Positions 1-8,434 are shown, counted from the stretch's first letter. The stretch is 64,000 bases of DNA from Ancylobacter oerskovii (GCF_018390555.1 NZ_JAHBGB010000002.1:1-64000); one strand, 5' to 3'. A program made the numbers and translations. Notes: generated by a model not told the origin, from the sequence alone.

Positions 1-65
1 TCAACATGGCCGATCGTACCAATGTTGCAGTGAGGCTTCGAACGGTTGAACTTCTCTTTGGCCAT
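1..65 (-). CDS. tuf: Elongation factor Tu, N-terminal fragment (runs off left edge)
   Basis: Read on the minus strand from the ATG at 63-65, the first 21 codons give MAKEKFNRSKPHCNIGTIGH and then VD, which is the unmistakable start of EF-Tu, the GTPase that delivers aminoacyl-tRNA to the ribosome. The GHVD that opens the G1 region is the last thing visible. A strong purine-rich ribosome binding site (GAAGGAAG) lies just upstream. The rest of the gene is outside the window. Two tRNA genes lie upstream in the same orientation, the tRNA-tuf arrangement common in proteobacteria. Confidence 0.95.
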   Translation of the reverse strand, partial: MAKEKFNRSKPHCNIGTIGHV

Positions 66-256
66 TGCTCGCTTCCTTCAGCGACATTCCCGGTCGCAAA
101 ATCGGGCCGTGGGATAGGCGGTTTCCCGCCCTTTCGCAAGACCGGCTTTCAATGGAGAGCCAGTCGGTCGCACCGGACCCGCCGCGCCTCGCCGCATGCC
201 TTGCGCGAGACACGGGGCCGTAGCCGCGATCGATGACAGGCTCATGAAAAGGAAAC

Positions 257-330
257 TGGAGCGGGTGAAGGGAATCGAACCCTCGTCATCAGCTTGGAAG
301 GCTGTTGCTCTACCATTGAGCTACACCCGC
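257..330 (-). tRNA. tRNA-Gly (TCC)
   Basis: The minus strand folds as a tRNA: acceptor GCGGGTG pairs with CACCCGC, the D arm is followed by an anticodon loop reading CTTCCAA (anticodon TCC), the T arm contains GGTTCGATTCC, and CCA is encoded at 257-259. It lies between tRNA-Tyr and tuf, all on the same strand, so probably co-transcribed with them. Confidence 0.95.
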
Positions 331-363
331 GCCGCGTCTCGAACGTCTCGGCTACGGGCGACG

Positions 364-448
364 TGGTGGGGGAGGTAGGACTCGAACCTACGAAGGCATA
401 GCCAGCGGATTTACAGTCCGCCCCCTTTGCCGCTCGGGACACTCCCCC
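364..448 (-). tRNA. tRNA-Tyr (GTA)
   Basis: Minus strand, 85 nt including an encoded CCA at 364-366. The acceptor GGGGGAG pairs with CTCCCCC, the anticodon loop contains CTGTAAA (anticodon GTA), and a long variable arm is present, as expected for a type II bacterial tRNA-Tyr. It is the first gene of a tRNA-Tyr, tRNA-Gly, tuf series and is divergent from rlmB. Confidence 0.95.
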
Positions 449-665
449 TTGCACGTCGGTCGCGGCCGGAACGCTCGGTGAGCGTGGTCTCCGGTCTTTC
501 GACCCCGGTCTTGCGACCATCGAACCGGAACGGAGCCGCGCCGGTTCGTGCGGCGCGCTTTATGGTGAGGTGCCCGCGCCCTGTCAACCCCGCCACAACC
601 GCTTCCCACCGTTCTGCATGTGGATGAAATTGCAATGCGCTGCACGGCGTGAGATGAACCGGTGC

Positions 666-1514
666 ATGAGCGAACGTAACCGCCCACCATCCAAGGGTCA
701 GCCCTTCCATGCCCGTGGCGGCGCCAGGGGCGCCTCCTCCCGCGGCGAGCGCCCGGCCGGCCGGCCGTTCGGCGCCTGGCCGGACGATGTCGCCATTCTC
801 TATGGCTGGCACAGCGTCACCGAGGCGCTGCGCAATCCGCGCCGGCGCATCCGCCGGCTGCTCGCCACCGAGAATGCGATGCGTCGCCTCACCGAGGAGC
901 AGATCCCGCTCAAGCACGATCCGCAGATCGTGCGGCCCGGCGAGATCGACCGCCTGCTGGAGGCGGATGCGGTGCATCAGGGCCTGTTCGCCGAGGCCGA
1001 TCCCCTGCCCTCGCCCAGCCTGGCCAAGGCGGCGGAATGCGACCTCCTGCTGGTGCTCGACCAGATCACCGATCCGCACAATGTCGGCGCCATCGTACGC
1101 TCGGCGGCGGCCTTGAAGGTCGGCGCCATCGTCACCACCGCCCGCCACAGCCCGGCCGCCACCGGCGTGCTGGCGAAAAGCGCGAGCGGCGGGCTGGAGC
1201 ATGTGCCCTTCTGCTTCGTGCCCAATCTCGCCCGCGCGCTCGACGAGTTGAAGGATCGCGGCGTGCTGGTCGTCGGCCTCGACAGCGAGGGCGCCGCCGA
1301 TCTCGCCGATACCCCCCTGCGGGCGCCGCTCGCCCTGGTGCTGGGGGCGGAAGGCAAGGGCCTGCGCCAGCTTACCCGCCAGACCTGCGACGTGCTGGCG
1401 CGAATCGATCTGCCCGGCGCCATCGTCAGCCTGAACGTGTCGAACGCCGCGGTGCTGGCGCTTCACATGGCGCGGCGCGCCATCTCGGGAACCACCGGCA
1501 CCGCGCGCCCCTGA
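666..1514 (+). CDS. rlmB: 23S rRNA (guanosine-2'-O)-methyltransferase RlmB, TrmH/SpoU family
   Basis: A 282-residue SpoU-type methyltransferase, which in RlmB methylates the ribose of G2251 in the 23S rRNA peptidyl-transferase P loop. An N-terminal substrate-binding region (about 42-118) is followed by the knotted SPOUT domain. The three SpoU motifs are clear: DPHNVGAIVR at 136-145, LGAEGKGL at 226-233, and LPGAIVSLNVSNAA at 249-262, which supplies the catalytic Asn and AdoMet loop. I chose the ATG at 666 because conserved sequence starts soon after it; in-frame starts at 654 and 570 would only add an unconserved leader. The first 40 residues are basic and disordered, as in many alphaproteobacterial members. 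The TrmH-paralog assignment to RlmB is from family knowledge. Confidence 0.88.
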   Translation: MSERNRPPSKGQPFHARGGARGASSRGERPAGRPFGAWPDDVAILYGWHSVTEALRNPRRRIRRLLATENAMRRLTEEQIPLKHDPQIVRPGEIDRLLEADAVHQGLFAEADPLPSPSLAKAAECDLLLVLDQITDPHNVGAIVRSAAALKVGAIVTTARHSPAATGVLAKSASGGLEHVPFCFVPNLARALDELKDRGVLVVGLDSEGAADLADTPLRAPLALVLGAEGKGLRQLTRQTCDVLARIDLPGAIVSLNVSNAAVLALHMARRAISGTTGTARP

Positions 1515-1906
1515 GACACCGCGAAAGCCGAGGACGGGACGACGCGCCCACGCGCCGCCCCGCGCTCCGGCCTTTGCGCGCTCCCAACCCTTCGCACCCG
1601 ATTCTCCCGAGCCACCCGTCGTCCGGCGGCGCATCGACGCGCCGGGCTGCCGGCCCGGCGTCCCGTCATGGGCAGCACACCCTCAAAGGTTGCATATTCC
1701 GTATGGACAACCATTACGTAGCGTGATGGTATATTCCTCTGCGTAAGCTCCCACGGCGAAGACGTCTCCGCCGATGAAAACGCAGCGCTGAAGCTCAGCG
1801 CGCGAAGCGTCCACCTTGAAGTCAAGAATAGGATTAAATTCCTAAAATTGAGTGCAATGACCAATACTTGAACGACATCATCCCAATCTCGCCAGGATGT
1901 CTCGAC
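1515..1906. other. Intergenic region, AT-rich in its second half
   Basis: No gene is supported in these 392 bases. From about 1680 the composition drops clearly below the surrounding coding DNA, with runs such as GGATTAAATTCC near 1830. This is probably the promoter region of the following glycosyltransferase, but I cannot assign a -35/-10 pair with confidence. No intrinsic terminator for rlmB was seen. Confidence 0.5.
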
Positions 1907-2623
1907 ATGGACATGACGACATTCAACATTGATCGGTTGCTTTTCATAAATCTCGACCACAGGATCGACCGGCGCGATCACATCGAACGGGTATTGTCGC
2001 CCTGCCGCTGGCCCGCCGAGCGGATTTCCGCCGTCCGGCTTCTCTCACCGGAGCTGGCCGCCGAAGAATCGGCACCGTCCCTCAACGCGCTCAGCATCTG
2101 GAAGTCGCACCGCAAGGCGCTGGCACATGGGCTGGAGCGCCTTGCCGATGGCGGGCTGATCGTCATCGAGGACGACATCGCGATAAATCGGGATTTCTTC
2201 CGCGACACCCTCTCCCTGCCCGCCTCGCTTCCCGGAGACTGGGAGATTCTCCTCTTCAATACCCGCTTCCGAAAACGCTCCATCGTCAGCAACGGCATCA
2301 AGATCCGCCAGCGCTGGGAGAAGAACGCCTTCCGCGCCGCGCCCGCCTATCTCCCCGCCATCAAGAAGACCTATATCTGCAACGGCGCGCATTTCTGCGT
2401 GTTTCGCGATAGGGGCACCATCGAGAAGATCATCGGGGCGATGGATGCCGCTCCGGCGAAATGTCACATCGATTCGTTCTTCGGCCACAACTTCCGAACC
2501 TATGCGCTGCACTCCCGTTCGATCGGCTTTGCAGACTTCGAATCGGACAATCGCCTGGCCGGCCTCCCGGCCGTTCGCCCGGAAGTTGCGGGCCACAGCG
2601 CCCCGGTCCAGCCTGCCTTCTAA
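1907..2623 (+). CDS. Glycosyltransferase family 25 (LPS glycosyltransferase-like) protein
   Basis: A 238-residue protein with the layout of GT25 (LOS/LPS galactosyltransferase) enzymes: an N-terminal strand INLDHRIDRRDHI resembling the family's 'INLdrrpdR' start, and a central acidic motif VIEDDIAINRDF matching the family's conserved EDD that binds metal and nucleotide sugar. It would act at the cytoplasmic face of the inner membrane on a surface polysaccharide; the acceptor sugar is unknown. The ATG at 1907 is preferred because AGGA at 1894-1897 is well spaced; a TTG start at 1868 would add 13 residues. The gene is alone between rlmB and an unrelated transporter and has an AT-rich leader, so it may be acquired; that is inference. 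Confidence 0.7.
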   Translation: MDMTTFNIDRLLFINLDHRIDRRDHIERVLSPCRWPAERISAVRLLSPELAAEESAPSLNALSIWKSHRKALAHGLERLADGGLIVIEDDIAINRDFFRDTLSLPASLPGDWEILLFNTRFRKRSIVSNGIKIRQRWEKNAFRAAPAYLPAIKKTYICNGAHFCVFRDRGTIEKIIGAMDAAPAKCHIDSFFGHNFRTYALHSRSIGFADFESDNRLAGLPAVRPEVAGHSAPVQPAF

Positions 2624-2645
2624 GCCCGCCCCATGGCCCGCAACT

Positions 2646-2679
2646 GCCCGCCGGCGCAGGATTTTCCTCGCCGGCGGGC
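2646..2679 (+). terminator. Strong hairpin after the GT25 gene, possible terminator
   Basis: An 11-bp perfect GC stem (GCCCGCCGGCG at 2646-2656 with its complement at 2669-2679) lies 22 bases after the stop. Inside the loop AGGA and TCCT pair further. There is no T tract after it, so it may be a stabilising hairpin and not a classical intrinsic terminator. Confidence 0.5.
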
Positions 2680-2789
2680 GCGCCGCGTGACGGTGCGGGC
2701 AGCGCCGGCCGGCCGATCTCCCGCCGCACCCACTGCCTCTTCCGGCGCCCACCCGGCGGGTTACGACCAATTGCCAATCGTCAAGCTCG

Positions 2790-2841
2790 GACGAATTCGT
2801 CAGACTTTTCCCTAAGGCATGTCGAATACCAGTAATTCGAC
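2790..2841 (+). promoter_or_regulatory. Two palindromes upstream of the MHS transporter, candidate operators
   Basis: GACGAATTCGTC (2790-2801) is a 12-base perfect palindrome. GTCGAAT-N7-ATTCGAC (2821-2841) is a perfect inverted repeat of 7-base arms. Both lie in a relatively AT-rich stretch 220-270 bases before the transporter start. The lengths suit a dimeric repressor or activator, but no regulator gene is adjacent. Confidence 0.4.
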
Positions 2842-3058
2842 TTGCAACATCGCCGGAGCACCGTACCGCCGCGACAGATGGCGGGCTGTTCCGGGAGGAA
2901 AACGATCCGAGCGATGGGCGGTCGTCAAGAACCCCCAAATCTCGACAGTACTCGTCGGTCGCGCATGTGGCGCGCCGGGCATTTGGCGCGCGCAGTCTCC
3001 TGCGAGGCATTTGCGCGGCCGGTGCAAACAACGTCTTACTTTGGGGAAGGATTAGACC

Positions 3059-4732
3059 ATGAGCGTCACTACCGCCGGTCCCGTCGGCTCGACGGCACCG
3101 ATGACGCGCGAGGAGAAGAAGGTCATCTTCGCCTCGTCGCTCGGCACCGTATTCGAGTGGTATGATTTCTATCTTTACGGCTCGCTTTCCGCGATCATCG
3201 CCGCGCAGTTCTTTTCCGGCGTCAACCCGACCGCCGCCTTCATCTTCGCGCTGATGGCCTTCGCCGCCGGCTTCGCGGTGCGTCCGTTCGGCGCGCTGGT
3301 GTTCGGCCGGCTGGGCGATCTCGTCGGGCGCAAATACACCTTCCTCATCACCATCCTCCTGATGGGCATGTCGACCTTCGTCGTCGGCATCCTGCCCTCC
3401 TATGCCTCCTGGGGCATGGCGGCGCCGGTCATCCTCATCATCCTGCGCCTGTTCCAGGGCCTGGCGCTCGGCGGCGAATATGGCGGCGCGGCCACCTATG
3501 TCGCCGAACACGCCCCGCATGGCCGCCGCGGCTTCTACACCTCGTGGATCCAGACCACCGCGACGCTCGGCCTGTTCCTGTCGCTGCTGGTCATCCTCGG
3601 CACCCGCACCTGGTTCGGCGAGGCGGAATTCGCCGCCTGGGCCTGGCGCATTCCCTTCCTCGTCTCGATCATCCTGCTCGGCGTCTCCGTGTGGATCCGT
3701 CTGACGCTGAACGAATCGCCGGCCTTCAAGAAGATGAAGGAAGAGGGCAAGACCTCGAAGGCGCCGCTCACCGAGGCCTTCGGCCGCTGGGAGAACGCCA
3801 AGGTCGGCCTCGTCGCGCTGCTCGGCGGCACCGCCGGCCAGGCGGTGGTCTGGTACACCGGCCAGTTCTACGCGCTGTTCTTCCTCACCCAGACGCTGAA
3901 GGTCGACGGCGCCACCGCCAACATCCTCATCGCCGTCTCGCTGCTGATCGGCACGCCGTTCTTCATCGTGTTCGGCTGGCTGTCGGACAAGATCGGCCGC
4001 AAGCCGATCATCCTCGGCGGCTGCCTCATCGCGGCGCTGACCTATTTCCCGATCTTCGCCGCCATCACCCACTACGCCAACCCGGCGCTGGAGACCGCGC
4101 AGGCCACCTCGCCGGTGCGCGTCGTCGCCGATCCCGCCGAGTGCTCCTTCCAGTTCAACCCGGTGGGCACCTCCAAATTCGTGTCGTCCTGCGACATCGC
4201 CAAGTCGTTCCTGGCGCGCAACTCGGTGAACTACTCCAACGAGGCGGCGCCGGCCGGCACCGTCGCCAGCATCCATGTCGGCGACAAGGTGATCTCCTCC
4301 TTCAACGGCGTCGGCCTCGACGCGGCGGCGTTCAAGACCCAGTCCGACACCTTCAACGCCGAGATGACCACTGCCATCCGCACCGCCGGCTACCCGGCCA
4401 AGGCGGACCCGGCGGCGATCAACACGCCGATGGTGGTGGTGCTGCTCACCGTCCTGGTGCTGTTCGTCACCATGGTGTACGGGCCGATCGCCGCCTGGCT
4501 GGTGGAGCTTTTCCCCACCCGCATCCGCTACACCGCCATGTCGCTGCCCTACCACATCGGCAATGGCTGGTTCGGCGGCTTCCTGCCGACCACCGCCTTC
4601 GCCATGGTGGCGGCCACCGGCGACATCTATTACGGCCTCTGGTACCCGATCGTGGTGGCGCTGATGACCGTGGTGATCGGCCTGCTCTTCGCGCCGGAAA
4701 CCAAGGACCGCGACATCGAGAACTGGCACTGA
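3059..4732 (+). CDS. MHS-family MFS transporter (metabolite:proton symporter) with large insert
   Basis: A 557-residue inner-membrane major facilitator protein. It opens with the family hallmark VFEWYDFYLYG (31-41) and carries the loop 2-3 signature GRLGDLVGRK (83-92) and its second-half counterpart GWLSDKIGRK (306-315). GGEYGGAATYVAEHAP (138-153) is the typical MHS segment of ProP/KgtP-like carriers. About 12 membrane segments are visible. Unusually, residues 339-455 between helices 9 and 10 form a ~115-residue soluble, non-membrane insert with two Cys (C362, C378), so the protein is longer than the usual 430-450. The start has a strong GGAAGGA site. Substrate cannot be told from sequence; organic acids, osmolytes or amino acids are all possible. 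Confidence 0.85.
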   Translation: MSVTTAGPVGSTAPMTREEKKVIFASSLGTVFEWYDFYLYGSLSAIIAAQFFSGVNPTAAFIFALMAFAAGFAVRPFGALVFGRLGDLVGRKYTFLITILLMGMSTFVVGILPSYASWGMAAPVILIILRLFQGLALGGEYGGAATYVAEHAPHGRRGFYTSWIQTTATLGLFLSLLVILGTRTWFGEAEFAAWAWRIPFLVSIILLGVSVWIRLTLNESPAFKKMKEEGKTSKAPLTEAFGRWENAKVGLVALLGGTAGQAVVWYTGQFYALFFLTQTLKVDGATANILIAVSLLIGTPFFIVFGWLSDKIGRKPIILGGCLIAALTYFPIFAAITHYANPALETAQATSPVRVVADPAECSFQFNPVGTSKFVSSCDIAKSFLARNSVNYSNEAAPAGTVASIHVGDKVISSFNGVGLDAAAFKTQSDTFNAEMTTAIRTAGYPAKADPAAINTPMVVVLLTVLVLFVTMVYGPIAAWLVELFPTRIRYTAMSLPYHIGNGWFGGFLPTTAFAMVAATGDIYYGLWYPIVVALMTVVIGLLFAPETKDRDIENWH

Positions 4733-4852
4733 GCGCGGGCGGCGCCCGGTTCGCCGGGCGTCGCACCGCCGGACGCTCCGCGGTCGGCCTTGCGCCGGTC
4801 GACGCCTCGGCCCCCGACCCGCAACGGGGGCCGCCTCTTTCGTCGGACATGA

Positions 4853-4886
4853 AAACGGCCCCGCCTTCCTATCGGCGGGGCCGTTT
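4853..4886. terminator. Bidirectional intrinsic terminator
   Basis: A 13-bp perfect stem (AAACGGCCCCGCC at 4853-4865 with its complement at 4874-4886) and 8-base loop separates the convergent MHS transporter and ridA genes. The stem ends in A/T pairs, and the flanks read TTTCATTT on plus and TTTTC on minus, so it can serve both directions. Confidence 0.85.
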
Positions 4887-4915
4887 CATTTCAGCGGCAA
4901 GGCTGTCGCGGCGGT

Positions 4916-5257
4916 TCAGACCGCCGCCGTCACCACGATCTCGACCTTGTAGTCGGGGGTGGCGAGCGCCGCCTCGACGGTGGCGCGGGCCGGCACGCCG
5001 CCCGGGGCGACCCAGCCGTCCCACACCGCATTCATCTCGGCGAAGGTGGAGATATCCGCCAGATAGATGGTGGCGGTCAGCAGCCTGGTCTTGTCGGTGC
5101 CGGCCTTGGCGAGCAGCGCGTCGATCTCGGCGAGCACCGCCTTGGTCTGCTCGGCGACGCTGGGACCAAGCGCCACCTGCCCGGCGAGATAGGCGACCGA
5201 TCCATGGACCACGGCCTGGCTCATGCGGGTGCCGGGCTCGATTCTCTTGATGCTCAT
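4916..5257 (-). CDS. RidA/YjgF family protein (enamine/imine deaminase-like)
   Basis: A 113-residue protein of the RidA (YjgF/YER057c/UK114) fold. Members form trimers and hydrolyse reactive enamine/imine intermediates released by PLP enzymes. Family features are AYLAGQVAL (about 23-31), the central EIDALLAKAGTDKTRLLTA helix region, and the GVPARATVEA segment near 87-96, whose Arg is the carboxylate-binding residue of active RidA proteins. It is monocistronic, minus strand, and converges on the MHS transporter across a shared terminator. Whether it is RidA proper or one of the Rid1-7 paralogues cannot be settled by eye. Confidence 0.85.
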   Translation of the reverse strand: MSIKRIEPGTRMSQAVVHGSVAYLAGQVALGPSVAEQTKAVLAEIDALLAKAGTDKTRLLTATIYLADISTFAEMNAVWDGWVAPGGVPARATVEAALATPDYKVEIVVTAAV

Positions 5258-5411
5258 TGTCTCATGCTCGCTTGTGAGTGTCGGGCGCCCGCGGCGGGGC
5301 GGGCGACGCCTAGCTAGAACATGTTGCGCGAAAGATGAAAGACTTTCGCGAGGCGGGCGGATAGCCGGGCTTGCGGCGGCCCGCCCGGTCGCCGGCCTAG
5401 AGGTCGCCGGG

Positions 5412-5849
5412 CTAGAGGCGGATCAGCGCCAGCCCGCTCTGCGGGTCGACCCGCTTGCGCAGATGCGCCGGTGTCTCGGTGAGCATCACCTCCAGCGTCG
5501 GGCGGACATGGCCGCGGTTGAAATGCCCGGCCAGCGCCGCGCCGCCGCGGCGGCCGAGCACGGCATGCGCGTGGATCGCCGGCCGGCCGTCGGGGCCCAC
5601 CGCCACATCCCCCGAGAGCGACGCCACCTCCACCTGCTCGCGGACCGGGATCTCCTCATATTCCCGCCGATCCCAGTCGAAATAGCTGATCACCGCGTCG
5701 CGGAAGGCGCCGATGGCGGAGAACTGCGCGGCAGTCACCTGCTCGCGCTCGACGAAGGCCGCGAGCGAGGCCATCGCCTCGTCGCCAGTCTCGAGGATGA
5801 TCGCGAAGGTGCGCAGCCCTCCGGCATCGGCAAGCAGCTTCGATTGCAT
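5412..5849 (-). CDS. PPC-domain (DUF296) protein
   Basis: A 145-residue protein consisting of one PPC domain (plants and prokaryotes conserved; DUF296), a trimeric fold found in plant AT-hook proteins and in stand-alone bacterial proteins of uncertain role. Diagnostic segments are FAIILETGDEAMASLAAF near the start, SAIGAFRDAVISYFD in the middle, and the conserved IHAHAVLGRRGGAALAGH (about 100-117), where the His residues coordinate metal in solved bacterial structures. The start at 5849 is chosen because GGAGGAGGAC lies correctly upstream on the minus strand; the frame is open far beyond it but that part is not conserved. Function is unknown. Confidence 0.8.
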   Translation of the reverse strand: MQSKLLADAGGLRTFAIILETGDEAMASLAAFVEREQVTAAQFSAIGAFRDAVISYFDWDRREYEEIPVREQVEVASLSGDVAVGPDGRPAIHAHAVLGRRGGAALAGHFNRGHVRPTLEVMLTETPAHLRKRVDPQSGLALIRL

Positions 5850-6000
5850 GGATGTGTCCTCCTCCGGGTGGCCTCGTCCGGGCGTCCCTGTCCGGGCGTC
5901 TTCTTTCGGGTGTCTTCTCCGGCCTTGGCCAACGGGCGGACGCCCCGTCCTGTTCCCTCCCGCGTCGCCGGCGTCCCCTTCGCCCCCCTGGCGCCGGCAT

Positions 6001-6036
6001 GAAAAAGGCCGCCCTGCATCGCTGCGGGGCGGCCTT
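6001..6036 (-). terminator. Intrinsic terminator after the ompA-like gene
   Basis: On the minus strand AAGGCCGCCC and GGGCGGCCTT form a 10-bp stem followed by TTTC, 46 bases past the stop of the OmpA-family gene. It separates that two-gene unit from the PPC gene. Confidence 0.85.
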
Positions 6037-6081
6037 CCGGGAAGGCTGCGGGCCGGAGAGCCGGACCGCGGAGCCGTCAGC

Positions 6082-6711
6082 TCACTGCAGCGGCTTCGGC
6101 ATCGCCGACATGGTGCCGATGGTGAAGATCTCGACGCGGCGGTTGATCGGGTCGGTCGGCTTGGACGGCACTTCGAGCGCCTCCTGGCCGAGGCCGACGG
6201 CGTCGAGGCGGGCCGGATCGACCTTGCCGAGATTGACCAGCGCTTCCTTGATGGCCTCGGCGCGCTTCTGGCTGAGCGCGAGGTTGACGGCGCGGGTACC
6301 GGTGGTGTCGGTGTTGCCGACCACCAGGAAGCGATAGTTCCACAGGATCGGATGGTGCATCGCATCGGCGATGGAGCCGAGCGCCGCATAGGATTGCGGG
6401 CGGATGACTGCCGAATTCAGCGCGAACTGGATCTGCACGTCGATCTGCGCCAGCTTCGCGAGACGCTTGGCAATCTCCGACTGGTCGAGCGGCAGCGGCT
6501 GGTTCGCCTGCACGGCGCGCTGCGCCATGTTCTGCAGCACCTGCGCGGTGAGGCTCGGATCGAACTGCGTCACCTCGGACAGCTGCTTGGTGATCTCGGC
6601 GCTGCTCATCGGGGTCTGGGCGCTCGCGCGGTCGGCGAAACCGAGGGAGGCGCCGAGCGCGAGGCCGGCGGCGAGGGCGAGGCCGGCGGCGCGGCGGGTG
6701 AAAGCGATCAT
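6082..6711 (-). CDS. OmpA-family peptidoglycan-binding protein
   Basis: A 209-residue exported protein. Residues 1-31 are a signal peptide (basic start, hydrophobic core, cut after ASA). The second half is an OmpA C-terminal-like domain: VGNTDTTGTRAVNLALSQ near 130-147 corresponds to the family's 'GhtD..G....N..LS..RA', and NRRVEIFTI near the end matches the terminal NRRVEI. It therefore probably binds diaminopimelate peptidoglycan in the periplasm. There is no N-terminal barrel and no lipobox, so it is a soluble periplasmic protein or tethered by a partner. It lies 34 bases after the cysteine-rich gene and likely shares its promoter. Confidence 0.85.
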   Translation of the reverse strand: MIAFTRRAAGLALAAGLALGASLGFADRASAQTPMSSAEITKQLSEVTQFDPSLTAQVLQNMAQRAVQANQPLPLDQSEIAKRLAKLAQIDVQIQFALNSAVIRPQSYAALGSIADAMHHPILWNYRFLVVGNTDTTGTRAVNLALSQKRAEAIKEALVNLGKVDPARLDAVGLGQEALEVPSKPTDPINRRVEIFTIGTMSAMPKPLQ

Positions 6712-6745
6712 GATGGTGTCTTTCCCTTGAACCTTGCCGTCGGAA

Positions 6746-7168
6746 TCAGTTCGCCCAGCCGGCGTCGGTCAGCCCCTGCCGGCACGCGCCCTTCACGACC
6801 TTGTAGGAGGCCAGCAGGCAATCGAGCAGGTTGGCGTCGCCCGGCTTCACGCCCTTGCAGAACTGGCGGGCATCGTCCTGGCACAGCCCGAAGGTGGCCT
6901 TCTGGGCGGCGAGGCGCGCCGTGGTGCCGGCCTCGGCCTGCTGCAGGGCGGTGAAGCACTGCGGCGGCACGTCCTTCTGGTGCTGCTGCAGGCAGGAGGC
7001 GACCTTGCCGGTGCCGATATCGTCGCGGGCGCAGAAGCGCTCGATGGAGGCGCCGCAGGCCTTGGCGATCAGCGCGCCGGCGTCGGCGAAGCTCATGGTC
7101 TGGGCCGACGCGCCGCCCGCCGAGGCGGCGAGCGCGAACAGAGCCAGCCCCATAATATGTCGCTTCAT
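6746..7168 (-). CDS. Secreted cysteine-rich protein with two GLG1-like repeats
   Basis: A 140-residue exported protein: residues 1-22 are a signal peptide ending ASA-Q. The mature part has exactly eight Cys in two similar blocks, KAC...RFC...SC...QC and GLC...QFC...DC...AC, with the FC pair and the leucine-rich spacing typical of the Golgi-apparatus-protein-1 cysteine-rich repeat that also occurs in alphaproteobacterial secreted proteins. Each block probably folds on two disulphides in the periplasm. It is the first gene of a pair with the OmpA-family protein. Molecular function unknown. Confidence 0.75.
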   Translation of the reverse strand: MKRHIMGLALFALAASAGGASAQTMSFADAGALIAKACGASIERFCARDDIGTGKVASCLQQHQKDVPPQCFTALQQAEAGTTARLAAQKATFGLCQDDARQFCKGVKPGDANLLDCLLASYKVVKGACRQGLTDAGWAN

Positions 7169-7488
7169 GAATTCAGCCTCCCAAGACGGCGCGGCAGCAC
7201 ATTGAGACTGCGGCCGGCCCCATTTCCGGTCGCCATGACCGGATTACCCAATGTGAAGATTTCGCAGAACCCTACGACACTTTCAATGCGGCAAACGCCC
7301 GTATCGCGTGCCCGAGGGGGGTACCGGCAGGAACCGGCAGGCCGGAAGCGCTTGACCGCGGGACGGCCATCGGCGAAGAAACCGCGAGGCGATCTCCAGG
7401 CCCCGGCGGCGGGATGATCGGCCCCGGGGCGAGACCGGCGCCGACTCACCTCTTGTCGTGCCGCGGTTTCCTGGCCCGTTCCTGGCTT
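7169..7488. other. Intergenic region between divergent Cys-rich gene and tRNA-Thr
   Basis: These 320 bases hold no supported gene. The promoter of the minus-strand Cys-rich/OmpA unit must lie in 7170-7300, where the sequence is less GC-rich (for example TTGAAAGTGTCGTAGGG on the minus strand near 7280), but no convincing -10 was found. The rest is featureless GC-rich sequence leading to the tRNA. Confidence 0.4.
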
Positions 7489-7563
<75 letters not shown>

Positions 7564-7714
7564 GCCCTCCCCGAGCATCCCGGCTCCGCGAAGGCGGCTC
7601 CACGCCGCACACGGCGGCCGGCCACGGGGTAGCATCCGCACCGGCGGGCCTAACCTTCTGAGATTGCCGACGAATCAGTTATATTTTCCGCCACGATCCC
7701 CGGGGAAGGCCGAC

Positions 7715-8434
7715 ATGCACTCCAAATGGCAGGCATTGGCATGCTATCTCGGCGTGGCGGTGCTGTGCGGGCTCTATCTCCTGCTCGTTCCCGGCGTGCG
7801 CCTGCTGGATGTCTGTGCCGGCGCCGGCCTCGGCGCCGCGCTGATGTGGGCCCTCAACGAGTGGGAGGCCGGCAAGTGGGGCAAGGCTGAGCCCGTCCGG
7901 CGCCCCCCGCCGGCGCCGCGCCAGGGCGCGGCCGTGCGCCCCGTCCTGCTCGTCCGCCCTCGTACCGCGTCTCCCACCCTCGCCGCGCCGGCACCGCAGC
8001 CGCGGGCCATGCCGCTGCCGGCGCCGCCTCCCGCCCCGGCGGCCGCGCCGCCGCCCCCCTATTGGGAACTCGACGAGGCGCAGGCGGCGGCCGAAGCGGC
8101 GCGCGGTATGCCGGACTGGGACGCCACCGTCCTCGCCGAGACCTGGGCGAAGCTCCGCGACGAGCTCGCCATCGCCTGCGAGGACAGCCCCCGCGAGACG
8201 ATCGCCGTCGACCTGCCGGCCACCGCCGAATTCGACAGGACCGGGCGGTTCGCCGATATGTCGCCGGCAAACAGATATGCCGCCCCGCCGGTGGACAAGC
8301 CCGCCGCTCGCCAGCCCGCCCCGCCGCCGGTTTCGCACCGGCCCATGGAAAGCGGCGCCGAGGCGCCTTCCCCGCGTCTCGCCCGCCCGGTTCCGCCGGC
8401 GATCCTGCGCCCGCATGCCCGCCGGCCGCGCTGA
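7715..8434 (+). CDS. Hypothetical proline-rich membrane-anchored protein
   Basis: A 239-residue protein I do not recognise. Residues about 6-46 hold one or two hydrophobic segments (ALACYLGVAVLCGLYLLLV, then a Gly/Ala-rich stretch to LMWALNEWE). The rest is a cytoplasmic or periplasmic low-complexity tail rich in Pro, Ala and Arg, with PAPPPAPAAAPPPP in the middle and a short charged helix (about 115-150, DEAQAAAEAARGMPDWD...). The start at 7715 is preferred over a TTG at 7664 because GGGGAAGG precedes it. It lies between a tRNA and a convergent oxidoreductase gene, with no operon partners. Codon use fits the genome, so I think it is real despite low complexity. Confidence 0.6.
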   Translation: MHSKWQALACYLGVAVLCGLYLLLVPGVRLLDVCAGAGLGAALMWALNEWEAGKWGKAEPVRRPPPAPRQGAAVRPVLLVRPRTASPTLAAPAPQPRAMPLPAPPPAPAAAPPPPYWELDEAQAAAEAARGMPDWDATVLAETWAKLRDELAIACEDSPRETIAVDLPATAEFDRTGRFADMSPANRYAAPPVDKPAARQPAPPPVSHRPMESGAEAPSPRLARPVPPAILRPHARRPR

